Positions 54,010 to 63,747 of a stretch of 64,000 nt of DNA are shown piece by piece. Positions within the stretch are counted from its first letter, which is position 1. Each line of letters starts with the position of its first letter. Under the pieces are notes generated by a model. That model was not told the origin of the DNA. It made no database searches and saw only the letters and a program-made list of their open reading frames with translations. The stretch is from Martinezella rhizogenes (GTDB lineage Bacteria; Pseudomonadota; Alphaproteobacteria; Rhizobiales; Rhizobiaceae). The stretch is from assembly GCF_000799715.1 (NCBI RefSeq), contig NZ_JUHG01000011.1:1054001-1118000 (forward strand), written 5' to 3'. The translations under genes and the position numbers were made by a program.

Positions 54010-54035
54010 AATGGCCGGGTTATCGCCCGGCCATT
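54010..54035. terminator. Bidirectional terminator between iolG and the ROK gene
   Basis: AATGGCCGGG and CCCGGCCATT form a ten-base-pair stem with a six-base loop, between converging stops. Short T-rich tails follow on both strands. Confidence 0.78.
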
Positions 54036-55313
54036 TCAGTTTGCCCGCGTCACTTCGCCGACCGCTGATGGGTCGGCGGCAGAATTACTGGTTTCAGGAG
54101 CCACGACGCCCGCCTTCACCATATCGCTGTCCATGATCGTCAGCGCGCGGTTCAAATGCCCCTCGAACACCAGCGTCGGCTCGTCGGCAAGAACCCGCAA
54201 CTCCGGCATGCCCTCCATGCGCACGACATGCGAGTCCGCCAGCCCTTCCGTTATCCCCTCCAGCAGCAGGTCGTAATAGCGCGCGCCGGGGCCGGTGATG
54301 GCAATCGGCATGCTCTCATGCAGGCTGAGCACGCGCGACAGGCCGTTGCCGAGCGCCAGCCCCGCCTGGCGAAAGGCAAGGATATTCCTGCGGTTGCCCT
54401 GCCGGGCGCTTAGAGCGATCTTATCCAATTCCGCGACCGGCACGAATTTCGCCGGGATCGTGTCGAGCGGCACATCGAAAGCCGAGCGCAGGATCGCGTA
54501 GAAGCCGGCATAGGCCTCGATGCAGCCCCGCGATCCACAGCGACAAAGGCCGCCTCCCGGCAGATGCAGCATATGACCGAAATTCGGCGCCGATATCTGA
54601 TGACCGCCCTCCTCGCTGCGGCGCACGATGCCGAGGCCGATGCTGTGGCCGAGTGACAGGGCGGCAAGCGCCCGGAAACCGGCCCCCTTCTCATTCTCTT
54701 CCTGCCGGCCGACGGCGGCCGCCACCAGCAACGTCTCATTGCCGAGGATGATCTTCGCCGACCAATCCTCGCGCAGCACCGCGGCAAAATCGATCTCTTC
54801 CCGCCCGAAAATCGGCGACCAGCGCAGGATCGGATCGGAGGCATCGACCAGTCCCTTGCTGCTGATCGAAATCATCAGAACCTTGTCGCGCGACAATCGC
54901 GAACGGGTAACGATACGGTCCAGCGCACTCCGCAAACCGGTCACAAACGAGCCGACGCCGGAGACATCCTGCGGTCTCTCCTCTGTGAAACGATCCATCA
55001 ACCGGCCGGCATAATCCACAAGCGAATATTGCACGGCATCGGACGAAATAATGACGACGATGAGGTAGCCGCAATCGCGCCGCTGCGAGAACTGCACGCG
55101 CGGACGACCGCGGCCGCTGGCGGCCTGCTGCTCCGCCTTCTCGATAATCTGCGCCCGCTCCAGATCGGCGGTGATGACCGATACGGTCGCGGATGAAAGC
55201 TTCGTGAAATCAGAGAGTTCGGTATGAGCAAGGGGACCGTGGCGGCGCAGCGCCGCCAGCACCAGAACACTGTTCTTCTGACGGACCAATTCGGTGCTCG
55301 ATTTGGCCAGCAT
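54036..55313 (-). CDS. ROK-family transcriptional repressor (XylR/NagC type)
   Basis: A 425-residue ROK protein. An N-terminal helix-turn-helix (LVRQKNSVLVLAALRRHGPLAHTELSDFTKLSSATVSVI) precedes a sugar-kinase-like domain. That domain carries the ROK zinc motif CRCGSRGCIEAYAG and the segment ALSLGHSIGLGIV. It is divergent from xylF and is the best candidate to repress xylFHG through the palindrome at 55431-55449, released by xylose. ATG 55313 has GGAGG seven bases upstream; TTG codons further 5-prime are unlikely starts. Confidence 0.88.
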   Translation of the reverse strand: MLAKSSTELVRQKNSVLVLAALRRHGPLAHTELSDFTKLSSATVSVITADLERAQIIEKAEQQAASGRGRPRVQFSQRRDCGYLIVVIISSDAVQYSLVDYAGRLMDRFTEERPQDVSGVGSFVTGLRSALDRIVTRSRLSRDKVLMISISSKGLVDASDPILRWSPIFGREEIDFAAVLREDWSAKIILGNETLLVAAAVGRQEENEKGAGFRALAALSLGHSIGLGIVRRSEEGGHQISAPNFGHMLHLPGGGLCRCGSRGCIEAYAGFYAILRSAFDVPLDTIPAKFVPVAELDKIALSARQGNRRNILAFRQAGLALGNGLSRVLSLHESMPIAITGPGARYYDLLLEGITEGLADSHVVRMEGMPELRVLADEPTLVFEGHLNRALTIMDSDMVKAGVVAPETSNSAADPSAVGEVTRAN

Positions 55314-55400
55314 CAACAAGCCTCCCCCTCATTCCACCCTCCTGTCCGCACCTCCAGATGGCTCTTGTTCATCGGCCGGTTAAACCTGGCGGTGCGGGTG

Positions 55401-55429
55401 TTGACAGTTGAAAATTTCTCTGACACTAA
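55401..55429 (+). promoter_or_regulatory. Candidate xylF promoter
   Basis: TTGACA at 55401-55406 is followed by 17 bases and then CACTAA at 55424-55429, a moderate -10 match. It points toward xylF and places the start of transcription on the palindromic operator immediately downstream. Confidence 0.55.
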
Positions 55430-55430
55430 A

Positions 55431-55449
55431 TTTCTCGACTGTCGAGAAA
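55431..55449. promoter_or_regulatory. Perfect palindromic operator before xylF
   Basis: TTTCTCGAC and GTCGAGAAA are exact complements around a single T. A related half-site TTTCTCTGAC lies 16 bases upstream. It covers the predicted start region of the xylF promoter, the classic position for repression by a ROK dimer. Confidence 0.65.
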
Positions 55450-55536
55450 AAAATCAGAACCTTTCTCGTCAGCGTTATCGCGGCGGCCGACGGGAGTTTC
55501 AGGATACGTGCGGTCGCATTCACTCGGGAGGGTAAT

Positions 55537-56577
55537 ATGAAAGCTTTTATCAAGCTGGCTGCGGGCGCAGCCATCGTTTTGACCATGCAGACGGCAGCCT
55601 TCGCCAAGGATCTCGTCGTTGGCGTTTCCTGGTCGAACTTCCAGGAAGAGCGTTGGAAGACCGACGAAGCCGCCATCAAGAAGGCGCTCGCGGCAGTCGG
55701 CGCCAAGTATATTTCCGCTGACGCCCAGTCTTCCGCTTCCAAGCAGCTGACCGACGTTGAATCCCTGATTTCCCAGGGCGCCAACGCGCTGATCATTCTC
55801 GCCCAGGATTCCGACGCCATCGGTCCGGCCGTCGAAAAGGCTGCCGACGAAGGCATTCCGGTTGTCGGCTACGACCGCCTGATCGAAAATCCGGCTGCCT
55901 TCTACATCACCTTCGACAACAAGGAAGTGGGCCGCATGCAGGCTCGCGAAGTCCTGAAGGCCAAGCCGGAAGGCAACTACGTGTTCATCAAGGGCTCGTC
56001 TTCCGACCCGAACGCCGACTTCCTCTTCTCCGGCCAGATCGAAGTGCTGAAGTCCGCCATCGACGCCGGCAAGATCAAGAATGTCGGCGAAGCTTACACC
56101 GACGGCTGGCTGCCGCAGAACGCGCAGCGCAACATGGAGCAGTTCCTGACCGCCAACAACAACAAGGTTGACGCGGTCGTCGCCTCCAACGACGGCACCG
56201 CCGGTGGCGCCGTTGCCGCTCTCGATGCCCAGGGCCTCGCCGGTTCCGTTCCGGTTTCCGGCCAGGACGCCGACAAGGCAGCGCTCAACCGTATCGCCCT
56301 CGGCACGCAGACCGTTTCCATCTGGAAAGACTCGCGTGAACTCGGCAAGCGCGCCGCTGAAATCGCCCTTTCTCTTGCCGGCGGCAAGACCCAGGACCAG
56401 ATCGACGGCGTCCAGACCTTCAGCGGCGGCCCGAAGCATGTTGCCATGAAGTCTGTCTTCCTGACCCCGGTCGCCATCACCAAGGACAATCTGAACGTCG
56501 TCGTCGACGCCGGCTGGATCTCCAAGGCTGAAGCTTGCCAGGGCGTCAAGGCCGGCGCTGTCGCAGCCTGCAAGTAA
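55537..56577 (+). CDS. xylF: D-xylose ABC transporter substrate-binding protein
   Basis: A 346-residue periplasmic protein with a signal peptide ([23 protein letters not shown]). The mature part follows XylF closely: [92 protein letters not shown] and [23 protein letters not shown] 55537 has GGGAGG upstream; a longer frame would add 43 untranslated residues. A strong hairpin follows before xylH, favouring higher levels of the binding protein. Confidence 0.93.
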   Translation: MKAFIKLAAGAAIVLTMQTAAFAKDLVVGVSWSNFQEERWKTDEAAIKKALAAVGAKYISADAQSSASKQLTDVESLISQGANALIILAQDSDAIGPAVEKAADEGIPVVGYDRLIENPAAFYITFDNKEVGRMQAREVLKAKPEGNYVFIKGSSSDPNADFLFSGQIEVLKSAIDAGKIKNVGEAYTDGWLPQNAQRNMEQFLTANNNKVDAVVASNDGTAGGAVAALDAQGLAGSVPVSGQDADKAALNRIALGTQTVSIWKDSRELGKRAAEIALSLAGGKTQDQIDGVQTFSGGPKHVAMKSVFLTPVAITKDNLNVVVDAGWISKAEACQGVKAGAVAACK

Positions 56578-56613
56578 ACGACGACCCTTGGACGGTCGAT
56601 CCAACGACACTAT

Positions 56614-56645
56614 CGACGCCGCAACGGCTTTCCGTTGCGGCGTCG
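56614..56645 (+). other. Strong hairpin between xylF and xylH
   Basis: CGACGCCGCAACGG and CCGTTGCGGCGTCG form a perfect 14-base-pair stem around CTTT, 36 bases after the xylF stop. No T-run follows. It is well placed to stabilise the xylF transcript and reduce read-through into xylHG. The 291-base gap up to xylH contains no other recognised element. Confidence 0.7.
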
Positions 56646-56868
56646 AATGCGGATTAGAGGCCGACAACTCTTCCTTGCAGTTGGAGACAGAGCTTCCCGC
56701 AGCGTGCTGCGCCATCGCATAGCCCGTTGATTTGCCGCATGGCGGTCATGGGGCCGGACGAAGACCGGCAGGACAGGCGATGACGCATTTTTTGAGATTG
56801 GCGCGGTTGCCAGCGATAGCCCAGAATGCATCGCAGGCCGCGCCCAATAGAGGGAGAACGGCAAAGCG

Positions 56869-58197
56869 ATGGCCGACATGACACAGTCCACCACATCGAG
56901 CGGGCCCCGGAACGCAGATGCCGGCGCAATCACCCGCTTCCTGCGCGCCACCGAAATCGATACCCGCCTGCTCGGCATGATCGGAGCGCTGCTGATCATC
57001 TGGATCGGCTTCGATCTTTATCTGAGGGTCTTCGATGGCCGCGAATTCCTGACGGCCAGAAACCTCTGGAACCTCTCGGTGCAGACCTGCGAAATCGCGG
57101 TCCTTGCCACCGGCATGGTGCTGGTCATCGTCACGCGCAATATCGACCTTTCGGTCGGCTCGCTGCTCGGTTTCGTCGCCATGATCATGGGCGTTATCCA
57201 GGCCAAATGGCTGCCGCAATATCTCGGCTTCGACAGTTCCTGGACCTGGATCATCACGCTCCTCTGCGGCCTGGCGATCGGCACCGCCATCGGCGCCTTC
57301 CAGGGTGCGATCACCGCCTTCATGAATGTCCCCTCCTTCATCGTCACGCTCGGCGGCCTCCTCGTCTGGCGCGGTCTCGCCTGGTACGTCACCAGCGGCC
57401 AGACCGTCGCGCCGATGGACTCCACCTTCGTCATCATGGGCGGCAGCGGCGCCACGGGCTCGATCGGCGCCACCTGGAGCTGGGTCGTCGGCGTGCTTGC
57501 CTGCCTGATGATCATCGCCGGCATCGTCGGTTCGCGCCGCCAGAGAAAGCGCTTCGGCTTTCCGCGGCGTCCGCTCTGGGCGGAATATTTCCTCGGCTGC
57601 CTCGGCTCCGCCGTGGTGCTCGGCACGGTCTATCTCTTCAACAGCTATAACTGGCCGGTCGGCATCGCCAAGCGCTACGCCACCGAACACAATATTACCT
57701 GGCCGGATGCAGGCCTGGATATCCCCTATGGCATCTCGGTTCCGGTTCTCATCGCCGTGCTCATCGGCATCGTGATGACCTTCATCGCCACCCGCCTGCG
57801 CTTCGGCCGCTATGTCTTCGCGATCGGCGGTAATCCGGAAGCAGCCGAGCTTGCCGGCATCAAGACACGCTGGGTGATCATCAAGATCTTCGCGCTGATG
57901 GGCTTTCTTGCCGCCGTCGCCGCCGCGATCTCGACCGCCCGCCTGAATTCGGCGGTCAACTCGCAGGGCACCACCTACGAACTCTTCACCATCGCAGCCG
58001 CCGTCATCGGCGGCACGTCGCTCGCAGGCGGCAGCGGCACGGTCGCCGGCGCCATGCTCGGCGCCCTGGTGATGCAGTCGCTACAATCGGGCATGGGCCT
58101 CGCCAATGTCGATACGCCCATTCAGAACGTCGTCGTCGGCGTTGTCCTGGTGGTCGCTGTCTGGCTCGACATCGTCTATCGCTCGCGTGCCAAGTAA
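56869..58197 (+). CDS. xylH: Xylose ABC transporter permease
   Basis: A 442-residue CUT2 permease with ten or more helices. Marks are FLTARNLWNLSVQTCEIAVLATGMVLVIVTRNIDLSVGSLLG, the EAA-like IRTFAAGGNPEA counterpart FAIGGNPEAAELAGIKTRW, and GGTSLAGGSGTVAGAMLGALVMQSLQSGMGL. The long N-terminal extension and a middle insertion (around residues 200-280) are typical of XylH. GGAGAAC precedes the ATG. XylG starts 15 bases downstream. Confidence 0.92.
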   Translation: MADMTQSTTSSGPRNADAGAITRFLRATEIDTRLLGMIGALLIIWIGFDLYLRVFDGREFLTARNLWNLSVQTCEIAVLATGMVLVIVTRNIDLSVGSLLGFVAMIMGVIQAKWLPQYLGFDSSWTWIITLLCGLAIGTAIGAFQGAITAFMNVPSFIVTLGGLLVWRGLAWYVTSGQTVAPMDSTFVIMGGSGATGSIGATWSWVVGVLACLMIIAGIVGSRRQRKRFGFPRRPLWAEYFLGCLGSAVVLGTVYLFNSYNWPVGIAKRYATEHNITWPDAGLDIPYGISVPVLIAVLIGIVMTFIATRLRFGRYVFAIGGNPEAAELAGIKTRWVIIKIFALMGFLAAVAAAISTARLNSAVNSQGTTYELFTIAAAVIGGTSLAGGSGTVAGAMLGALVMQSLQSGMGLANVDTPIQNVVVGVVLVVAVWLDIVYRSRAK

Positions 58198-58212
58198 AAG
58201 GAATTCTGAACC

Positions 58213-58995
<783 letters not shown>

Positions 58996-59020
58996 ACCGC
59001 AACATCGCCACCCCATAAAC

Positions 59021-59054
59021 AAGGCCGCGACCCAAAGGGTTCGCGGCCTTGTTT
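59021..59054 (+). terminator. Terminator after xylG
   Basis: AAGGCCGCGA and TCGCGGCCTT form a ten-base-pair stem over a ten-base loop (itself CCC-AAA-GGG), followed by GTTTCATTT, 25 bases after the xylG stop. Confidence 0.85.
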
Positions 59055-59162
59055 CATTTGATCGCACCGATCTGCACTTTCCCGCATTTTCCGCATTGAA
59101 GCCAAACGCTTCCTAGGCTAAGAACCTGCCATCGGACAGGCGAGTCAACCCGCCTCAGGCAT

Positions 59163-59239
59163 GCACCCGTAGCTCAGCTGGATAGAGTGTTGGATTCCGA
59201 TTCCAAAGGTCACAGGTTCGAATCCTGTCGGGTGCGCCA
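59163..59239 (+). tRNA. tRNA-Arg(CCG)
   Basis: A complete cloverleaf: acceptor GCACCCG/CGGGTGC, D stem GCTC/GAGT, anticodon stem TTGGA/TCCAA enclosing loop TTCCGAT with anticodon CCG, T stem ACAGG/CCTGT with TTCGAAT, discriminator G and encoded CCA. It reads the arginine codon CGG. tRNA-Arg genes are frequent integration sites, and the downstream stretch looks more AT-rich, but no integrase or duplicated 3-prime end was seen. Confidence 0.97.
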
Positions 59240-59431
59240 ATATTTTCAGTTAGTTAGCATCAGAATTATACGGCGAAGCTTCCGTACAAGAAGCACATAG
59301 GAAGCAACGCTCTTTGTTTCCCTCTACCTGAAGAACCGAACCTCCATGTGGTCTATACCTCTTGCTATCCGATCGAAATTCGGATGATCTGCATCCAAAG
59401 CGTGCAGCCTGCGAGAGCGAAAGGACAGTAA

Positions 59432-59794
59432 TTGAAACCAATTTTCATCATAATCGCATTAACCTTTGCTGCTTTCGCCGGCGCGAGCAGCGCCGCTGTC
59501 ACCGAAACTCCGGCACTCCCTGAATTCGATATGATGCATTACTGTCACGACCTCACGTCCAAGATGCTTGTCAAATCTGAGCAAGCACGAGAAACAGCCA
59601 TCTGCGTCTATTGGGAGAGCATCTCCAAAGCGCAGTTGCAGAACCATTGGAGCCTCGTGACGCCGGCAGCTCTCAAGGAGTGCATGAAGTATCAACCGTT
59701 GAGCCGACAGGCTTATATTTATCTTCGTTCATGCGTTAGCTATTCAATAGGGCTACAATGTTTGAAAGACGCCGCGAGTTGCACCTCAAAGTAG
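59432..59794 (+). CDS. Small exported protein of unknown function
   Basis: A 120-residue protein with a signal peptide (start followed by KPIFIIIALTFAAFAGASSAA). The mature part has five cysteines spread across the sequence (HYCHDL, AICVYW, KECMKY, RSCVSYSIGLQC, ASCTSK region), suggesting disulphides. The start appears to be TTG at 59432, with AAAGGAC five to six bases upstream. Codon use is less GC-biased than in neighbouring core genes. No family is recognised. Confidence 0.65.
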   Translation: MKPIFIIIALTFAAFAGASSAAVTETPALPEFDMMHYCHDLTSKMLVKSEQARETAICVYWESISKAQLQNHWSLVTPAALKECMKYQPLSRQAYIYLRSCVSYSIGLQCLKDAASCTSK

Positions 59795-60055
59795 CCAACC
59801 CGAATTGCGGTGACAGTGCATTTAACAGGAGTTCGTATCGCCAACTTGGCATGCCTAGAAATCGCGAATGAATAGAATGCACCGTTAAATAGTTTTATCT
59901 CCGGTCAGCCGAACCTTTTTGCCGAGGTACAGCCTCCCAAGACATAGTCTCCGAAATCATATAGCGCAAACAATGACATAAGAGTGCGCAGTTTTGTCCT
60001 CACCGGCGCGCTACTTCCCAACTAAACATTGCCCGACCACCCAACCACCACCAAC

Positions 60056-60838
60056 CTACCGCCCCAACCATCCCCTCAACCTGCTCCCCCTATGCGGATC
60101 CGCATAGTGAAACAGCGCCGTGGCCCTGATCTTCTCGGGGTCGCAGGGTGCGTTCGTATGGATCGAGCGATAGCCCCAGAAGAAATAGAGATTTCCCGGG
60201 ACCATGGAGATGCGAAGGAATCGATCCGGGGTTGATTTTGCCATGCCGCGCAGGACCCACTGGGTAAGCGGATTGTCGAGCAGGAGCTTGTCGATCAGGT
60301 TGCTGGCATACCAGCGCCTGACGTGCCGGAAATTCGGCAGGACGATGAGTTCGCCGCTGTCTTTTCCAGTCGGCACCTCGATAGGAAGGAGCACGGTCAG
60401 AACGTAGGAATCGAAGTGAAACACCATCGAATGCTTGCGGCCTGTGCTGCCGGTCAGGCATCGCAGGATTTGATAGTAAGGTTGGTCCGGCGCGGGTCTC
60501 GACGTCGCGATCTCATAGGCGCGCATGCAAATGTGCCGGAGCGCCGGCGACGACGCCAGCTTCCCGAGCGCTGTTTCAGCGACGGGTTCCGGACCGCGCA
60601 GCATGGTGTAGCGATTGCCCGCCGCCGTTACCGCATTCCGCACGAATTGACGCAGGTCATCCATGTCGGCGGGCGAAATATACTGCGGAAGAACGGCATA
60701 TCCGTCCCGATTGATCTCCCGAACCAGCGACGAAATCTCCGCCTCCGACAAGTCCCGGGAAGGCTGGTGAGGATCAATGGGCTCACTGGAATCAGGCGAC
60801 TGAAGAGCACCCGTTGAAGCGGCGATTTCGGAAGTCAT
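60056..60838 (-). CDS. Phytanoyl-CoA dioxygenase (PhyH)-like protein
   Basis: A 260-residue non-haem iron/2-oxoglutarate dioxygenase-like protein. The metal triad is visible as H141 and D143 in VFHFDSYVLTVLLPIEV and H227 in WGYRSIHTNAPC, with a likely 2-oxoglutarate Arg at 238 (EKIRATALFHYADP). ATG 60838 has GGAGGGG seven bases upstream, better than the longer start at 60871. Substrate is unknown; the family acts on fatty acyl chains, amino acids or small secondary metabolites. No biosynthetic genes adjoin it. It sits in the AT-richer stretch after the tRNA gene. Confidence 0.75.
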   Translation of the reverse strand: MTSEIAASTGALQSPDSSEPIDPHQPSRDLSEAEISSLVREINRDGYAVLPQYISPADMDDLRQFVRNAVTAAGNRYTMLRGPEPVAETALGKLASSPALRHICMRAYEIATSRPAPDQPYYQILRCLTGSTGRKHSMVFHFDSYVLTVLLPIEVPTGKDSGELIVLPNFRHVRRWYASNLIDKLLLDNPLTQWVLRGMAKSTPDRFLRISMVPGNLYFFWGYRSIHTNAPCDPEKIRATALFHYADPHRGSRLRGWLGR

Positions 60839-61266
60839 AATATCCCCTCCCATCATCCCTAATAAATTCAATTAAAAGTTAAGTTCAAATCATCGTCAAG
60901 GACGTTTTTTGCTTTAATAACACGAACTTATTCCAAGTATCTCGACCAATAATGGAATTTCATAGCAGCAACAACGGGATATAATTTACAATCTTCGCGT
61001 TATCAGCACATCATCTTCTGCATGTCGACCTCAGCGCGACATCGACCTAAGCCTCGTCACTTCAAAATCGAATTCGCCCGCTGGCTTGAAAACGAGCGGC
61101 GGCTCACAGGATAGACAAAGCGCTGAACCGGAAAATGAGCCGGGCAAATTTCGCCAGCGATCACGACATTGTGCGTAGCAGCTAAAAATCATGAAAAAAC
61201 TGTAACTTGTCTCTCGGCTGATTGAGAGCGACATTTCTATCGCGCCGGATAAACGAGGTGATAGAT
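60839..61266. other. AT-rich intergenic region
   Basis: 428 bases without a convincing gene. Short open frames (for example 61031-61234 on the minus strand) lack ribosome sites and plausible composition. Several A/T-rich runs near 60880-61000 could be promoters for the flanking divergent genes, but no clear pair of hexamers can be assigned. Confidence 0.4.
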
Positions 61267-61422
61267 ATGTCAGACTTGGAAATGTTGGTGAGACGCCGGA
61301 TCGAGGAAGAACGTGCCAAGGGCACTTCCCCGGAGCGTATAACCCAGCTCATTCAAGAGCTCTTCAATAGCGTGGACGCCGCCCAGGCGAACGCGCCGGT
61401 AGCGGCTTCTCGCAGACGATAG
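61267..61422 (+). CDS. Small protein of 51 residues
   Basis: A short helical, charged protein beginning MSDLEMLVRRRIEEERAKGTSPER and ending in a basic Arg-rich tail. GAGGTGAT lies about seven bases before the ATG. The frame shows good alphaproteobacterial codon use and regular amphipathic heptads, so it is likely real. No domain is recognised. Confidence 0.6.
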   Translation: MSDLEMLVRRRIEEERAKGTSPERITQLIQELFNSVDAAQANAPVAASRRR

Positions 61423-61446
61423 CAAAACTCCCGTAGACTGACAGCG

Positions 61447-61477
61447 GCCGGCTCGCGGCATATGTTCCGGAGCCGGC
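61447..61477. terminator. Hairpin between the small protein gene and the beta-lactamase gene
   Basis: GCCGGCTC and GAGCCGGC pair over a 15-base loop between converging stops. There is no strong T-run, so termination is possible but weak. Confidence 0.45.
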
Positions 61478-61509
61478 TTGCGTCTGAAAAGAGGGCCACC
61501 AGAGCTACG

Positions 61510-62700
61510 TCAGCGCGTGCCCGTAGAGCCGGACTCCTTGTCCAGCGCCGTCAAGATCCGGTATGCCGCCTTGATGCGCGCGGAGATCGGATAGTTCCTG
61601 TTCGCCAGCATCACGATGCCGATGCCCTTGGCGGGAACGAACGCGACATAGGCGCCGAAGCCGTTGGTGGAGCCGGTCTTGTTGAGCAGCACGTCCCTGC
61701 GCGGCGGCTGTGGCGGCACGAGCTTATCCGCCTTGTTGGGGTTGCGGGACATCTCGTTGGAATTTCCTGCCTGCAATCGCTCTAAGCTCGTGGGATAGGC
61801 ATACATTTCCCAACCCAGCCCCTGCGTCATGTCGCCAATCCTGTAATATCCCGTATGCGTCGCGGCGATCGCGCTTTGGAGCGGTTCATCCAGTTTCGAA
61901 CTGTCCATGTTCACCTCAAGGAAGTGGATCATGTCGGCCGCGGTCGTCTTCACGCCATAGGCTTCCGAGTCCATCGGCCCCGGCCCCACGCGGATGGGCT
62001 TGTTGCCCTTCGCATAGCCATAGGCGTAGTTGCCCATCTGCTCCTGCGGGACACGGATATAGGTGTGGGTCAGGCCGAGCCCCGGGAAGATCTTGCCTTC
62101 CATCAGATCGTCGAACGGCGCGCCCATGCTCGCGGCGGCGAGATAGCCGAACAGGCCGATGCTGGGGTTGGAATAGAGCCGATGGGTGCCGGCGGCATAG
62201 GCCGGCTTCCAGTTCCGGTAATAGGCGATCATCTTGTCCTGACCGGTCACATCATCAGGAAACTGCAGCGGCAGACCGCCCGCCGTATAGGTGCCGAGAT
62301 CGAGAAGACTGATGTTGTCGAAGCTGCTTCCGGCGAGCGCGGGCAGATATTTGCTCGCCTTGTCGGAAAAGGACAGCGTTCCGCGCAGTTGTGCATAGGA
62401 TGCAAGAGTTGCCGTGAAGGTCTTGCTGATCGAGCCGAGCTCGAAGAGCGTATCCTTGGTGACCTTCTGCCCGCTCTCCCTGGAGGCGACGCCGTAGTTG
62501 AAGACATAGTGCTTGCCGTGGACCGAGACCGCCACGGCCACGCCCGGAATATCGTTTTCCTTCATGGTGGGGCGGATCGCGTCGTTGACGGCGCGCTCAA
62601 GCCGGGCTTGCTCGCCGCCATCAGCAGCGTAGACGCTGGTGCCATGGAACAGAGACGCGACGGCGATCATTCCAAGTGTTGGAAGAAAGAGATTTCTCAT
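61510..62700 (-). CDS. ampC: Class C beta-lactamase (AmpC family)
   Basis: A 396-residue serine beta-lactamase with a signal peptide (MRNLFLPTLGMIAVASLFHG..YAADG). The catalytic motifs are S90-I-S-K93, Y176-S-N178 and K341-T-G343, in the order and spacing of class C enzymes. The longer frame upstream of 62700 is rejected because the signal peptide starts there and AAGGAC precedes it. It is divergent from ampR, the standard arrangement for inducible AmpC. Hydrolysis spectrum cannot be read from sequence. Homology to penicillin-binding esterases is a weaker alternative. Confidence 0.92.
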   Translation of the reverse strand: MRNLFLPTLGMIAVASLFHGTSVYAADGGEQARLERAVNDAIRPTMKENDIPGVAVAVSVHGKHYVFNYGVASRESGQKVTKDTLFELGSISKTFTATLASYAQLRGTLSFSDKASKYLPALAGSSFDNISLLDLGTYTAGGLPLQFPDDVTGQDKMIAYYRNWKPAYAAGTHRLYSNPSIGLFGYLAAASMGAPFDDLMEGKIFPGLGLTHTYIRVPQEQMGNYAYGYAKGNKPIRVGPGPMDSEAYGVKTTAADMIHFLEVNMDSSKLDEPLQSAIAATHTGYYRIGDMTQGLGWEMYAYPTSLERLQAGNSNEMSRNPNKADKLVPPQPPRRDVLLNKTGSTNGFGAYVAFVPAKGIGIVMLANRNYPISARIKAAYRILTALDKESGSTGTR

Positions 62701-62857
62701 AACGAAAACAATGTCCTTATGTAGATAATTGACCGCATCCGCAACGAATGACGGCCAGCAGTTAGCAAGGGAAAACGGACTATGCAGCCGCGCCATGACC
62801 TCGACAAACGATCAATTCTGGGCTTAGACATGAGAAAAACTTGGGCATTGAGGGATC
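62701..62857. promoter_or_regulatory. ampC-ampR control region
   Basis: 157 bases between divergent starts, the expected place for both promoters and the AmpR binding site. I do not see a palindrome strong enough to name, nor a clear match to enterobacterial AmpR sites. Confidence 0.45.
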
Positions 62858-63733
62858 ATGGACATTTCGCAGCTACCGCTGAACGCCCTGCGCGTCTTCG
62901 AAGCCTCGGCGCGGCATGGCAGCTTTACACGGGCCGGCATGGAGCTTCGGGTTACGCAGACGGCCATCAGCCATCAGGTCAAGGCGCTTGAGGAGGTCCT
63001 GGGGATCACCCTGTTCAAGCGCCTGCCGCGCGGCCTGGCGCTGACCGACGAAGGACATGCGCTGCTGCCGGTGCTGACCGATGCATTTCGGCGCATGAGC
63101 GCGACGCTCAGCCAGCTAGAGGAAGGCAACTTCGACGAGATACTGACCGTCGGCGTGGTCGGCACCTTCGCGATCGGCTGGCTCTTGCCGCGCCTCTCCT
63201 CGTTCAAGGTTCAGCATCCCCACGTCGATCTACGGCTCAAGACGAACAACAATCGCGCCGACATGGTGCTCGACGGCCTCGATTTCTTCCTCCGGTTCGG
63301 CGACGGTGCATGGCACGGAACGGAGGCGATCCATCTGATGGATGCACCCCTTTCTCCGGTGTGCACGCCGGCATTAAGCCAACATCTCCGCGCGCCGGCG
63401 GATATGGCCAATCTCGAGCTGCTGCGGTCATATCGGGTCGATGAATGGCCGCTCTGGTTCAGGGCGGCGGGGGCAGCGCCACCCAATCTGCGCGGCTGGA
63501 TGTTCGATTCGTCCCTGACGTTGGTGGAGGCGGCCGCGCGGGGCGTGGGCGCGGCACTCGTTCCTGTCGCCATGTTCTCGGAGGAGATTGAAGCGGGCCG
63601 GATCGTTCAGCCGTTTCCAATCACGGTGCTGACCGGCAGTTATTGGCTGACGCGACTGAAATCACGCGCGGAAACCGCTTCCATGAAGGCTTTTCGCCAA
63701 TGGTTGATGGCGGAAATGGAAGATCAGCCGTAA
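62858..63733 (+). CDS. ampR: LysR-family regulator AmpR
   Basis: A 291-residue LysR regulator with helix-turn-helix LPLNALRVFEASARHGSFTRAGMELRVTQTAISHQVKALEE at residues 5-45, followed by an effector domain (LTVGVVGTFAIGWLLPRL) with the AmpR-type segment FLLRFGDG-like FFLRFGDGAWHGTEAIHLMDAPLSPVCTP. In known systems it senses cell-wall muropeptides and activates ampC. AGGG lies just before ATG 62858. The divergent beta-lactamase gene supports the assignment. It resembles the GcvA-like regulator at 15615, so the two are paralogues. Confidence 0.9.
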   Translation: MDISQLPLNALRVFEASARHGSFTRAGMELRVTQTAISHQVKALEEVLGITLFKRLPRGLALTDEGHALLPVLTDAFRRMSATLSQLEEGNFDEILTVGVVGTFAIGWLLPRLSSFKVQHPHVDLRLKTNNNRADMVLDGLDFFLRFGDGAWHGTEAIHLMDAPLSPVCTPALSQHLRAPADMANLELLRSYRVDEWPLWFRAAGAAPPNLRGWMFDSSLTLVEAAARGVGAALVPVAMFSEEIEAGRIVQPFPITVLTGSYWLTRLKSRAETASMKAFRQWLMAEMEDQP

Positions 63734-63747
63734 CGGTATCCTTGGCA

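Noticed and set aside
59163..61430. Integrated element with attachment sites at the tRNA gene
   Set aside because: No integrase, transposase or duplicated tRNA end was seen, so only a weak island suggestion is kept as a finding.
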